Shown: in pieces, positions 42,558-51,098 of the stretch
Layout: each line of letters opens with the position of its first letter
Numbering within the stretch: the first letter of the stretch is position 1
Source of the DNA: Variovorax paradoxus
Lineage (GTDB): Bacteria; Pseudomonadota; Gammaproteobacteria; Burkholderiales; Burkholderiaceae_C
Direction of reading: 5' to 3'
NCBI RefSeq assembly: GCF_024734665.1
Contig: NZ_CP102931.1
Coordinates: 742,001 to 806,000, forward strand
Length of the DNA stretch: 64,000 bases
The notes under the pieces: model-generated
Told to the model about the DNA's origin: nothing
Databases searched by the model: none
The model's input: the letters and a program-made list of their open reading frames with translations, nothing else
Program-made: the position numbers and the translations under genes

Positions 42558-43178
42558 ATGCCGGTGGTTCTGGTCGCCAATCCCAAGGGTGGGGTCGGCA
42601 AGTCGACGATCGCGACGAATGTCGCGGGTTACTTCGCAAGCCGTGGTCATGCCGTGATGCTGGGCGACGTGGATCGCCAGCAGTCTTCGCGGCTCTGGCT
42701 GGGCCTGCGCCCGCCGCTGGCCCGGCCCATCGCCACCTGGGAGGCCACGGGCGAGAGCACGGTGGTGCGGCCGCCGCGCGGCACCACGCACGCGGTGCTC
42801 GACACGCCGGCCGGCCTGCACGGCTGGCGCTTCAAGGAGGTGCTGGCGTTGGCCGACCGGGTGATCGTGCCGCTGCAGCCGAGCATCTTCGACATCTACG
42901 CGACGCGCGATTTCCTCGACCGGCTGATGGAGCAGCGCCGCGCCGAGAAAACGAAGATCGGCCTCGTCGGCATGCGCGTGAACGCCCGCACGCTGGCGGC
43001 CGACCGGCTCCACGAGTTCATCGCCGGACTCGGCGTGCCGGTGATCGGCGAGCTGCGCGACACGCAGAACTACGTGCAACTCGCGGCGCGCGGGCTCACG
43101 CTGTTCGACATCGCGCCCGGCCGCGTGCAGCGAGACCTGGAGCAGTGGCAGCCGATCTGCGAATGGCTCGACGCCTGA
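42558..43178 (+). CDS. ParA-like ATPase
   Basis: A 206-aa P-loop ATPase with the deviant Walker A motif NPKGGVGKSTIATN at the N-terminus, VMLGDVDRQQSS and DTPAG (Walker A' and B regions). It is short, like the MinD/ParA-type 'ParC' or McdA-like orphans, and no parB is adjacent. GGAGGAGAG precedes the start. It may position a cellular cargo; plasmid or chromosome partition is unlikely without a partner. Confidence 0.88.
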   Translation: MPVVLVANPKGGVGKSTIATNVAGYFASRGHAVMLGDVDRQQSSRLWLGLRPPLARPIATWEATGESTVVRPPRGTTHAVLDTPAGLHGWRFKEVLALADRVIVPLQPSIFDIYATRDFLDRLMEQRRAEKTKIGLVGMRVNARTLAADRLHEFIAGLGVPVIGELRDTQNYVQLAARGLTLFDIAPGRVQRDLEQWQPICEWLDA

Positions 43179-43260
43179 GCTGCTTGGCCGTCTTCTCCCG
43201 GTTTTCCCTGAGCCCGGTTGTCGCAAGCCCGACAGCCGCGCGAGCGCCCCGGACGCCAGA

Positions 43261-43731
43261 ATGCCCCGCATGACCAAAAAGACATTCCAGACCCTTCAGG
43301 ATCTCGCCGCCTGCGTCGGCCAGGAAGTCGCCGTGAGCGACTGGATCACCATCACGCAGGAGCAGGTCAACCAGTTCGCCGAGGCGACGGGCGACCACCA
43401 ATGGATCCATGTCGATATCGAACGGGCCAAGGCCGGCCCCTTCGGCGGGCCGATTGCCCACGGCTTTCTGACGCTGTCGCTGCTGCCGCGCTTCTACGAG
43501 ACGGCGCTTGACGTGGTCGAGTCGCGCATGGGCGTGAACTACGGCCTGAACAAGGTGCGCTTCATGTCGCCGGTGCCGGTGGGCAAGCGCCTGCGGGCCC
43601 GCATGAAGCTGCTCACCTCGGAGGCGATTGCCAACGATGGCTTCCAGATGACCTGGGAAACCACCATCGAGCTCGAAGGCGCCGCCAAGCCGGCTTGCGT
43701 GGCCGAGTCGGTAGTGCGCCGCTACCGCTGA
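43261..43731 (+). CDS. MaoC-family (R)-specific enoyl-CoA hydratase-like protein
   Basis: A 156-aa hot-dog-fold protein. GDHQWIHVDIERAKAGPFGGPIAHGFLTLSLLP is the MaoC hydratase motif with the catalytic Asp and His. Members hydrate enoyl-CoA in fatty-acid or PHA metabolism. An alternative start at 43270 would remove three residues. It stands alone between the ParA-like gene and a convergent DUF4148 gene. Confidence 0.92.
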   Translation: MPRMTKKTFQTLQDLAACVGQEVAVSDWITITQEQVNQFAEATGDHQWIHVDIERAKAGPFGGPIAHGFLTLSLLPRFYETALDVVESRMGVNYGLNKVRFMSPVPVGKRLRARMKLLTSEAIANDGFQMTWETTIELEGAAKPACVAESVVRRYR

Positions 43732-43758
43732 GGAAGCGGCAGCCCTTCCTCTTTCTTC

Positions 43759-44055
43759 TTACATCCGGCGATCGGTCACTTCGCCGTAGGTGGCTGCACC
43801 TTGGCGGGTAATGCTCAGTGCACTGGCGCGCACCGCGTTGCGGTCGACGTTGCCGCTCCTGGCCTGCTGCACGCCGGTGCCACCGTTATTGATCTGCAGC
43901 GGCTGGCGCGCTTCGGCCTGCACTTGCGTGCGCGACAGCGTCGACTGGAAGGGCGCGGGCGGCAGCGGGTTCTGTTCACCCTGGAAAGCCTGGGCGCCGC
44001 TGGCGAGGGCGAGCGTGGCGAAGGCGGCAAAGGCAATCGACTTGATGGCATTCAT
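43759..44055 (-). CDS. DUF4148 small exported protein
   Basis: A 98-aa protein with signal peptide MNAIKSIAFAAFATLALASGAQA and the DUF4148 repeats STLSRTQVQAEARQP and GNVDRNAVRASALSITRQG. It is a second, divergent copy of the type encoded at 12947-13306; no TGTGCG palindrome is seen upstream of this one. Function unknown. Confidence 0.88.
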   Translation of the reverse strand: MNAIKSIAFAAFATLALASGAQAFQGEQNPLPPAPFQSTLSRTQVQAEARQPLQINNGGTGVQQARSGNVDRNAVRASALSITRQGAATYGEVTDRRM

Positions 44056-44194
44056 GGCAAGACTCCTTGGGGCAAAGCGGTGGATGGACCAGATGCCGGG
44101 TCGCTTTTGCGGCCGGCATGTCTTCCATACGGCCCGCTTCGCCGATCGGATGCGTCCCTGATGCCCGAAGGGGCGGCGGCTTTGTTTCTTTCTG

Positions 44195-44656
44195 TCAGCC
44201 GAAGCCGTTCTGCCGCCAGGCCTCGAACACTGTCACGGCCACTGCATTCGAGAGGTTCAGGCTGCGCTGCCCTTCGCGCATTGGCAGCCGCAAGCGCTGT
44301 GGCTCGGCGAAGCCGTCGCGCACGGCGGGCGGCAGGCCGCTGGTCTCCGAGCCGAACACCAGCCAGTCGCCGGGCTGGAAGCGCACGTCATGCACGGCCC
44401 GCGTGCCGCGTGTGGTGAGGGCGAACATGCGGTCGGCGGCGGGTTGCTCGGCGGCGAGCAGGGCCTGCCAGTCGGCATGGCGCTTTACTTCGGCGTACTC
44501 GTGGTAGTCGAGCCCGGCGCGGCGCAGCAGGCGGTCGTCCATCGAAAAGCCCAGCGGCTCGACCAGGTGCAGCGTGCAGCCGGTGTTGGCTGCGAGCCGG
44601 ATCACGTTGCCGGTGTTCGGCGGAATTTCGGGGTGGACCAGGACGATATGGAACAT
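44195..44656 (-). CDS. trmL: TrmL, tRNA (cytidine/uridine-34-2'-O)-methyltransferase
   Basis: A 153-aa SPOUT methyltransferase, the usual TrmL length. FHIVLVHPEIPPNTGNVIRLAANTG at the N-terminus and WLVFGSETSGLPP plus RLPMREGQRSLNLSNAVAVTVFEAWRQ at the C-terminal knot are diagnostic. It methylates the wobble ribose of tRNA-Leu isoacceptors (CAA and UAA anticodons). Its downstream neighbour on the same strand is not close; ComF lies 18 bp upstream in the same direction. Confidence 0.95.
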   Translation of the reverse strand: MFHIVLVHPEIPPNTGNVIRLAANTGCTLHLVEPLGFSMDDRLLRRAGLDYHEYAEVKRHADWQALLAAEQPAADRMFALTTRGTRAVHDVRFQPGDWLVFGSETSGLPPAVRDGFAEPQRLRLPMREGQRSLNLSNAVAVTVFEAWRQNGFG

Positions 44657-44674
44657 GCGCCGATTGTCGGCGGC

Positions 44675-45418
44675 TCAGCGTGGCGGATCGGTCCGGGCCA
44701 GCACGACGGCGGTGATGTGGGCTGCGCCGGCCAGCCGCAGCACTTCGGCGGCGGCGAACAGCGAGGCGCCGCTGGTCATCACGTCGTCGACCAGCACGAG
44801 GCGCCGGCCGCGCAGCTCCTCTGCACGCTGCGGCTCCACCGCGAAGGCGCCGCGCAGGTTGCGCAGCCGGTCGGCGCGCGAAAGGCCGCTCTGGGCGGGC
44901 GTCTCGCGGGTGCGCAGGAGCAGGGTGGCGTCGGTCTTGGAAGGTGTCAGCCGCCGCGCCAACTCGTGCGCCTGGTTGAAGCCGCGTTCGCGTAGCCGAC
45001 CGGGCGCCAGCGGCATCGGCAGCACGACGTCGCAGGCTTCCAGCGCCGGTTCCACCCAGGGCGCGCTGCGCAGCAGCGTGGCGAACGGCCCGGCCCAGCC
45101 TGCCTCGCCACGGAACTTGAAGGCTGCGATGGCGTCTGGCCACGGCCACGCGTAGGTGCAGGCCGCGAGGCAGGCGTCCAGCGGCGGCGGGTGCTTCACG
45201 CATTCGCCGCAGCGGCTCACGCCCTCGGGCACGGGCAGCGCGCAACTGCCGCATCGCGCGGTGGGCGGCGCGAAGCGGGCCACGCAGGCATCGCACACCG
45301 GGCGCGAGGGCCAGGCGCGGCAGACCGCGCACTGGCTGGGCAGCCGTGCAAGCAGCGAAGTGAGGGGCCTGAACGGCGCGAAAGGCAGGAAAGGCCACAG
45401 GGCCCGATGGCTGAGCAT
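44675..45418 (-). CDS. comF: ComF-family phosphoribosyltransferase-like protein
   Basis: A 247-aa protein with an N-terminal four-cysteine zinc region (CAVCRAWPSRPVCDAC, then CGSC and CGEC) and a phosphoribosyltransferase fold ending in VLVDDVMTSGASL, the PRPP-binding motif. ComF-type proteins act in DNA uptake or recombination during natural transformation in some species. The start at 45418 matches the conserved beginning; an upstream in-frame start overlaps the divergent gene's promoter. Confidence 0.92.
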   Translation of the reverse strand: MLSHRALWPFLPFAPFRPLTSLLARLPSQCAVCRAWPSRPVCDACVARFAPPTARCGSCALPVPEGVSRCGECVKHPPPLDACLAACTYAWPWPDAIAAFKFRGEAGWAGPFATLLRSAPWVEPALEACDVVLPMPLAPGRLRERGFNQAHELARRLTPSKTDATLLLRTRETPAQSGLSRADRLRNLRGAFAVEPQRAEELRGRRLVLVDDVMTSGASLFAAAEVLRLAGAAHITAVVLARTDPPR

Positions 45419-45441
45419 TGCCTCAATATACTCACGGCCCC

Positions 45442-46356
45442 ATGGCCACCGACCCCTCACGACGACCGCCGACCATCGATGCCACGGCGGCGGCCCGCTG
45501 GCGCCGGCTCGCGCCTGCCGACGGCTCCCCCTGGCTGCACGAGGAAATCGGCCGCCGCATGGAAGACCGGCTGCAATGGATCAAGGCCCAGCCCCGCACC
45601 TGGGCCGACTGGGCGCCGCTGCGCAGCGGCCTCGAGGCGCATGAATTGGTCGCTCGCCGCTACAAGGACGCCGCTTCCTTCGTGATCGAACCAGAGCCCG
45701 CGCTGGCCGCCGCAACCGGCCAGGCGCTGAGCGCGCCATGGTGGAGCGCGCGCCGCTGGCAGGCCGGCAAGGCGCGCTTCGACGCACCGCCCGAAGACGG
45801 CGTCGACCTGCTCTGGGCCAACATGTCGCTGCACATGGCGGCCGACCCCGAAGCGTTGATCTCGCACTGGCACAAGCTGGTGGCGACCGACGGCTTCCTG
45901 ATGTTCTCCTGCCTCGGGCCCGACACGGTGCGCGAGCTGCGCGCGCTGCATGCCCGCCTAGGCTGGCCGGCCGCGGGCCACGAGTTCACCGACATGCACG
46001 ATTGGGGCGACATGCTGGTGCACGCCGGCTTTGCCGAACCCGTGATGGACATGGAGCGCATCGTGCTGACCTGGGCCACGCCCGAGGCGGCACTGGCCGA
46101 GTTGCGCACGCTGGGCCGCAACCTGCACCCGTCGCGCTTTGCGGCGCTGCGCGGCAAGGCCTGGCACCAGTCGTTGAAGAAGGCGCTGCCCGAACTCGCG
46201 CCGGCCGAAGAAGGAGGCGGGCGCATCGCGCTGACCTTTGAGGTCATCTACGGCCATGCATTCAAGCCGGCGCCGCGCGTGTCGTTGTCGGCCGAAAGCG
46301 CGGTGTCGTTGCGCGAGATGCGCTCGATGCTGCAGCGGGGTCGGCCGGGCGCTTGA
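45442..46356 (+). CDS. BioC-like SAM-dependent methyltransferase
   Basis: A 304-aa methyltransferase-fold protein. VDLLWANMSLHMAADPEALISHWHKLVATDGFLMFSCLGPDTVREL is the segment conserved in BioC and related malonyl-ACP methyltransferases. The N-terminal glycine-rich SAM motif, expected near residues 60-80, is weak here, which is unusual. It is divergent from comF with 23 bp between starts. A role in biotin synthesis is possible; no other bio genes are in the window. Confidence 0.8.
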   Translation: MATDPSRRPPTIDATAAARWRRLAPADGSPWLHEEIGRRMEDRLQWIKAQPRTWADWAPLRSGLEAHELVARRYKDAASFVIEPEPALAAATGQALSAPWWSARRWQAGKARFDAPPEDGVDLLWANMSLHMAADPEALISHWHKLVATDGFLMFSCLGPDTVRELRALHARLGWPAAGHEFTDMHDWGDMLVHAGFAEPVMDMERIVLTWATPEAALAELRTLGRNLHPSRFAALRGKAWHQSLKKALPELAPAEEGGGRIALTFEVIYGHAFKPAPRVSLSAESAVSLREMRSMLQRGRPGA

Positions 46357-46385
46357 TCGCTTGTTCTATCGCCTGTTGATTGCGC

Positions 46386-46420
46386 GGCAAAAACGCTTGG
46401 CGCACGAGCCGTTTTTTGCC
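46386..46420. terminator. Terminator-like inverted repeat after the methyltransferase gene
   Basis: GGCAAAAACG and CGTTTTTTGCC pair around a 14-nt loop. The A and T runs on the two arms would act as a terminator in either direction. It lies 30 bp after the methyltransferase stop codon. Confidence 0.55.
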
Positions 46421-46477
46421 TACTAGTAGTGACCCGTAGGCGTCCCACAGGGCACTCGGGCACAGATATCTACCCGC

Positions 46478-46483
46478 TACAAT
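46478..46483 (+). promoter_or_regulatory. Candidate -10 box upstream of the cox cluster
   Basis: TACAAT followed by CC is a good -10 match about 110 bp upstream of the DUF2244 start. No strong -35 element is seen. The same TACAATCC context occurs before the M16 peptidase gene at 63075. Confidence 0.35.
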
Positions 46484-46592
46484 CCGCCGTTGCGTGAAAC
46501 TCGCGGGTATTGTCCCGCGATCGAGGGGTGTCGAATCCTGTTTGTACGAGGGGTTTGGCGACCGTCGACGCACCGATTTGCTGAACTCGCCC

Positions 46593-47069
46593 GTGTCGAA
46601 TTCCGTGTTTCGATTTGCCACCGTTTCAGGCCAGAGCATCCACTGGTTCCTGAAGCGGAATTGCTCGGTGACGCCGAGCCAGCTGGGCTGGCTCTACGCC
46701 TCGCTGTGCGTGGTATCGCTCGGCATCGGCACCCTGTTCTGGCTGCACGGTGCGCCGCTGGTACTGCCTTTTGCCTGGCTCGAACTGGCCGCTGTCGGAT
46801 TTGCGTTCATGGTCTATGCACGGCATGCGACCGACGGCGAAAAGATCGCGCTGCAGGAAGGGCGGCTCGTCGTGGAGCTCGAGAACGGCGGGCACTACGA
46901 ACGCACGGAATTTCTTCCGCACCAGGTGCGGATCGAACCCGAGACCGGCGATCGCTCGCTGATCGAGGTCTCGGGGCAGGGTCGATCGGTCAGGGTGGGG
47001 CGCTATGTACGCCCGGAGTTGCGTGCGGCTTTGGCCCGCGAGATTCGCATGGCGTTGCGTGGCGCCTGA
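46593..47069 (+). CDS. DUF2244 membrane protein
   Basis: A protein of about 158 aa with two central membrane helices (LGWLYASLCVVSLGIGTLFWL and LPFAWLELAAVGFAFMVYAR) and a cytosolic C-terminal beta domain. The WFLKRNCSVTPSQL start and HYERTEFLPHQVRIEP segment mark DUF2244, a family regularly found just before coxB. Its role in oxidase assembly is presumed, not known. The GTG start at 46593 is chosen by family length; no good ribosome binding site is visible, and an in-frame start at 46494 is possible. Confidence 0.8.
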   Translation: MSNSVFRFATVSGQSIHWFLKRNCSVTPSQLGWLYASLCVVSLGIGTLFWLHGAPLVLPFAWLELAAVGFAFMVYARHATDGEKIALQEGRLVVELENGGHYERTEFLPHQVRIEPETGDRSLIEVSGQGRSVRVGRYVRPELRAALAREIRMALRGA

Positions 47070-47130
47070 GGGGGCTCGCGCAGTGCTGCACGGTTGGGTT
47101 TGTCGAAAAAATTGAAGAAACGTGAACACG

Positions 47131-48309
47131 ATGAAGAGCATTTGGCGCAATAAGTACAGGCCGGCGAATCTGTTGCTGGCGGCCGGCGCGGCTTTCAGCA
47201 GCGCGGCGCACGCAGTCAACGATCTGCCCGGCGGCCCTTCGGTGCGCCAGTTGAATCTTCCGGTCGGCGTGACCAAGATCGCGCAGGAGCAGCATCTGCT
47301 CCACACGATCATGATGATCCTGTGCACGGTCATCTTCGTCGCCGTGTTCGCGGTCATGTTCTATTCGATCTGGAAGCACCGCAAGTCGGTCGGCCACAAG
47401 GCGGCCAACTTCCATGAATCGGTGGTGGTCGAGGTCATCTGGACCATCGTGCCCTTCCTCATCGTGATCGTGATGGCGCTGCCCGCCACCAAGGTGCTGG
47501 TGGCCCAGAAGGACACCACCAACGCCGACCTCACGATCAAGACCACGGGCTACCAGTGGAAGTGGGGCTACGACTACCTGAACGGCGAAGGCGAGGGCCT
47601 GGCCTTCATCTCCACGCTCGACAGCTCGCAGCGCGCCATGTCCGACGCAGGCGCCAAGGGCGCGATGCCCGACGACTACCTGCTCAAGGTCGACAACCCG
47701 CTGGTGGTGCCGGTCAACAAGAAGATCCGCATCATCACCACCGCGAACGACGTGATCCACGCCTTCGCCGTGCCGCAGCTGGGCCTCAAGCAGGACGCGA
47801 TCCCCGGCTTCGTGCGCGACACCTGGTTCCGCGCCGAGACCGTGGGCGACTACTACGGCCAGTGCCAGGAACTGTGCGGCAAGGAACACGCCTACATGCC
47901 CATCCACGTGAAGGTGGTCTCGTCGGCCGACTACACGACCTGGGTGGCCGCCAAGCGCAAGGAAGCCGCAGCCAAGCTCGACGACCCGACCAAGGTGTGG
48001 GCGCTGCCCGACATGCTGGTGCGCGGCGAGAAGGTCTATGCCGCCAACTGCGCCGCCTGCCACCAGGCCAACGGCAAGGGCGCTGGCCCGATCAAGCCGC
48101 TCGACGGCTCCCCGAAGGTGACCGACGCCGATCACAAGATCCAGCTGACGGTGCTGCTCACCGGCCAGAACAACGGCGCGATGCCCTCCTGGAAGCAGCT
48201 GAGCGATACCGACCTCGCGGCCGTGGCCACGTACACCAAGAACAGCTGGTCGAACAAGACGGGCCAGCTGGTGCAGCCGGCCGAAGTGCTGGCCCTGCGC
48301 GCCAAGTGA
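47131..48309 (+). CDS. coxB: Cytochrome c oxidase subunit II with fused cytochrome c domain
   Basis: A 392-aa subunit II of a caa3-type oxidase. A signal peptide (LLLAAGAAFSSAAHA) and two membrane helices (about 60-85 and 100-125) precede the CuA domain, whose ligands lie in GQCQELCGKEHAYMPIHV. A C-terminal cytochrome c domain has the haem motif CAACH and the ligand methionine in AMPSW. Cytochrome c electrons enter through this subunit. A GTG nine bases upstream (47122) is an alternative start. Confidence 0.95.
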   Translation: MKSIWRNKYRPANLLLAAGAAFSSAAHAVNDLPGGPSVRQLNLPVGVTKIAQEQHLLHTIMMILCTVIFVAVFAVMFYSIWKHRKSVGHKAANFHESVVVEVIWTIVPFLIVIVMALPATKVLVAQKDTTNADLTIKTTGYQWKWGYDYLNGEGEGLAFISTLDSSQRAMSDAGAKGAMPDDYLLKVDNPLVVPVNKKIRIITTANDVIHAFAVPQLGLKQDAIPGFVRDTWFRAETVGDYYGQCQELCGKEHAYMPIHVKVVSSADYTTWVAAKRKEAAAKLDDPTKVWALPDMLVRGEKVYAANCAACHQANGKGAGPIKPLDGSPKVTDADHKIQLTVLLTGQNNGAMPSWKQLSDTDLAAVATYTKNSWSNKTGQLVQPAEVLALRAK

Positions 48310-48355
48310 TGCGGCAGCAGCGCCCCGCGACGAAGAAATTGCAAGGAACAACGAA

Positions 48356-49996
48356 ATGAGTGCAGTCCTCGACCCCCACGGTCACGCAGTCCCCGGCGAC
48401 CACGCACACGACGAGCATCACGACCACCACGCGCCCACCGGCTGGCGCCGCTGGGTGTTCGCGACCAACCACAAGGACATCGGCACGCTCTACCTGCTGT
48501 TCAGCTTCACGATGCTGATGGTGGGCGGCGTGCTCGCGCTGCTGATCCGCGCCGAGCTGTTCCAGCCCGGCCTGCAACTGGTGAACCCCGAGCTGTTCAA
48601 CCAGTTCACCACCATGCACGGCCTGATCATGGTGTTCGGCGCCATCATGCCGGCCTTCGTGGGCTTCGCGAACTGGATGATCCCGCTGCAGGTGGGCGCC
48701 TCCGACATGGCGTTCGCGCGCATGAACAACTTCAGCTTCTGGCTGCTGATCCCGGCGGCGCTGATGCTGGTGGGCTCGTTCTTCATGCCCGGCGGCGCAC
48801 CCGCTGCCGGCTGGACGCTGTACGCGCCGCTCACGCTGCAGATGGGCCCCTCGATGGACGCCGGCATCTTCGCGATGCACATCATGGGCGCCTCGTCGAT
48901 CATGGGTTCGATCAACATCATCGTCACCATCCTCAACATGCGCGCCCCCGGCATGACGCTGATGAAGATGCCGATGTTCTGCTGGACCTGGCTCATCACC
49001 GCCTACCTGCTGATCGCCGTGATGCCCGTGCTCGCAGGCGCCATCACGATGACGCTGACCGACCGCCACTTCGGCACCAGCTTCTTCAACCCCGCCGGCG
49101 GCGGCGATCCGGTGATGTACCAGCATATCTTCTGGTTCTTCGGCCACCCCGAGGTGTACATCATGATCTTGCCGGCCTTCGGCATCATCAGCCAGGTGGT
49201 GCCGGCCTTTGCCCGCAAGCGCCTGTTCGGCTATGCCTCGATGGTGTATGCCACCTCGTCGATTGCCATCCTGTCGTTCATCGTGTGGGCGCACCACATG
49301 TTCACGACCGGCATGCCGCTCACCGGCCAGCTGTTCTTCATGTACGCGACCATGCTGATCGCGGTGCCCACGGCCGTGAAGATCTTCAACTGGATCGCAA
49401 CGATGTGGCAGGGCTCGATGACCTTCGAGACGCCCATGCTGTTCGCGGTCGGCTTCATCTTCGTGTTCACGATGGGCGGCTTCACCGGCCTGATCCTGGC
49501 CGTCGCGCCGATCGACACGCAGCTGCAGGACACCTACTACGTGGTGGCCCACTTCCACTACGTGCTGGTGGCCGGCTCGCTGTTCGCCATGTTCTCGGGC
49601 TTCTACTACTGGGTGCCCAAGTGGACCGGCGTGATGTACAACGAAACACGCGGCAAGGTGCACTTCTGGTGGTCGCTGATCTCGTTCAACGTGACCTTCT
49701 TCCCGATGCACTTCCTGGGCCTGGCTGGCATGCCGCGACGCTATGCCGACTACCCGATGCAGTTCGCCGACTTCAACGCGGTGGCGTCAGTCGGTGCGTT
49801 CTTCTTCGGCTTCGCTCAGGTGTACTTCTTCCTCTTCATCGTGCTGCCCACCATGCGTGGCAAGGGCGAGAAGGCCACGCAGAAGCCGTGGGAAGGCGCC
49901 GAGGGCCTTGAATGGGAAGTGCCTTCGCCGGCACCGTTCCACACCTTCGAGAACCCGCCCAAGCTCGACGCGACCGCCACCAAGGTGATCGGCTGA
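48356..49996 (+). CDS. ctaD: Cytochrome c oxidase subunit I
   Basis: A 546-aa subunit I with 12 membrane helices. The haem a and a3/CuB histidines are in TMHGLIMVFGA, WFFGHPEVYIMILP, YATSSIAILSFIVWAHHMF and VVAHFHYVLVAGSLFAMF. The HPEVY motif indicates the A-type family with the cross-linked His-Tyr pair. A histidine-rich N-terminus (residues 5-25) is common in this group. It starts 46 bp after coxB. Confidence 0.97.
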   Translation: MSAVLDPHGHAVPGDHAHDEHHDHHAPTGWRRWVFATNHKDIGTLYLLFSFTMLMVGGVLALLIRAELFQPGLQLVNPELFNQFTTMHGLIMVFGAIMPAFVGFANWMIPLQVGASDMAFARMNNFSFWLLIPAALMLVGSFFMPGGAPAAGWTLYAPLTLQMGPSMDAGIFAMHIMGASSIMGSINIIVTILNMRAPGMTLMKMPMFCWTWLITAYLLIAVMPVLAGAITMTLTDRHFGTSFFNPAGGGDPVMYQHIFWFFGHPEVYIMILPAFGIISQVVPAFARKRLFGYASMVYATSSIAILSFIVWAHHMFTTGMPLTGQLFFMYATMLIAVPTAVKIFNWIATMWQGSMTFETPMLFAVGFIFVFTMGGFTGLILAVAPIDTQLQDTYYVVAHFHYVLVAGSLFAMFSGFYYWVPKWTGVMYNETRGKVHFWWSLISFNVTFFPMHFLGLAGMPRRYADYPMQFADFNAVASVGAFFFGFAQVYFFLFIVLPTMRGKGEKATQKPWEGAEGLEWEVPSPAPFHTFENPPKLDATATKVIG

Positions 49997-50023
49997 TCGC
50001 CCAGTGACTGATTCGAAAGCACG

Positions 50024-50137
50024 ATGACACCCGAACAGAAAAGGAACAACCGTCGCATGGGGCTCACGCTGGCTTCCATCGCGGTGGTGTTCTTCATCGG
50101 CTTCATCGTTCGCATGGTCTGGTTCAGCGGCCGCTGA
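50024..50137 (+). CDS. Cytochrome oxidase small assembly protein (37 aa)
   Basis: A very short gene coding for 37 residues: a basic N-terminus (MTPEQKRNNRRMG) and one membrane helix (LTLASIAVVFFIGFIVRMVWF). Equivalent tiny genes lie between subunit I and ctaG in other Burkholderiales. It is probably a single-span assembly or accessory factor. It begins 27 bp after ctaD and ends 34 bp before ctaG. Confidence 0.8.
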   Translation: MTPEQKRNNRRMGLTLASIAVVFFIGFIVRMVWFSGR

Positions 50138-50171
50138 ACCCGCCACCCACGCAACGAACGGGAGCACACGC

Positions 50172-50798
50172 ATGAGCCTCGGTCCACGCATCCGCCGCGC
50201 CAATGTCCGCATGGTCGGCAAGCTGGCCGTCGTGGCCTGCGGCATGTTCGCGTTCGGCTATGCGCTGGTGCCGATGTACCGCGCCATTTGCGAGATGACC
50301 GGCATCAACATCCTCGCGCTCTCCGAGCTCGAGGTGCCGGGCGGTGCCAGCGGCGGCAAGAACGTGCGCGTGCCCGACAACACGCAGGTCGACATGACTC
50401 GCACCATCACGGTCGAGTTCGACTCCAACGTGCGCGGCGGCCTCTGGGACTTCAAGCCCGCGGAGCGGACCATCCAAGTGCATCCGGGCCAGCTCAACAC
50501 GGTGATGTACGAGTTCCAGAACGTGCAGAACCGCCGCATGGCCGCGCAGGCCATTCCGAGCTACGCGCCGCAGCAGGCCGCGCCGTACTTCAACAAGCTC
50601 GAGTGCTTCTGCTTCAACCAGTACACGCTCGATCCGGGCGAGAAGAAGCAGTGGCCGGTCGCGTTCGTGATCGACCCCAAGATTTCGAAAGACGTGAAGA
50701 CCATCACGCTGTCGTACACCTTCTTCGAGGTGGGCGGCAAGACCCCTGCGGCACCGGTGGCGGCCGTTTCGAACACTGCCAATGAGCCACGCTCGTGA
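50172..50798 (+). CDS. ctaG: CtaG/Cox11, copper chaperone for CuB
   Basis: A 208-aa assembly protein that delivers copper to the CuB site of subunit I. One N-terminal membrane helix (LAVVACGMFAFGYALVPMYRAIC) anchors a periplasmic beta domain with the copper motif ECFCFNQ. ERTIQVHPGQLNTVMYEFQN and DPKISKDVKTITLSYTFFEV are family segments. Its stop codon overlaps the GTG start of the next gene. Confidence 0.96.
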   Translation: MSLGPRIRRANVRMVGKLAVVACGMFAFGYALVPMYRAICEMTGINILALSELEVPGGASGGKNVRVPDNTQVDMTRTITVEFDSNVRGGLWDFKPAERTIQVHPGQLNTVMYEFQNVQNRRMAAQAIPSYAPQQAAPYFNKLECFCFNQYTLDPGEKKQWPVAFVIDPKISKDVKTITLSYTFFEVGGKTPAAPVAAVSNTANEPRS

Positions 50799-51025
50799 CC
50801 GATCCGCTGAACCAGCCAGGGCCCCGGCCGAAGGCTTCGCTGTGGGACACGGTGAAGGCGGTGGGCTGGTCGTTCTTCGGCGTGCGCAAGAACAGCGCCT
50901 ACCAGGAAGACCTGGGCAAGCTGAACCCGCTGCACATCATTGCGGTGGCGTTTGTGGCCGTGATCGTCTTCGTGGTCGCGCTGGTGCTGCTGGTGCGCCA
51001 TGTGGTCGCATCGGCCGCAGCCTGA
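50795..51025 (+). CDS. DUF2970 small membrane protein
   Basis: A 76-aa protein with a proline-rich start, the conserved SLWDTVKAVGWSFFGVRKN segment and one C-terminal membrane helix (IIAVAFVAVIVFVVALVLLVRHVV). It is the DUF2970 protein found between ctaG and coxC in betaproteobacteria. Function unknown, presumably oxidase-linked. The GTG start overlaps the ctaG stop by four bases. Confidence 0.88.
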   Translation: MTDPLNQPGPRPKASLWDTVKAVGWSFFGVRKNSAYQEDLGKLNPLHIIAVAFVAVIVFVVALVLLVRHVVASAAA

Positions 51026-51098
51026 TTGACGAAAAAGCATTCCGCGACAGCAAGCAGAATCCATTGAATCGAGAGAAGAAAGAAAGCCAGGAGCTGAT

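Noticed and set aside
42558..43178. A plasmid-type parAB partition locus
   Set aside because: Only a short ParA-like ATPase is present, with no parB gene and no repeated parS-like sites.
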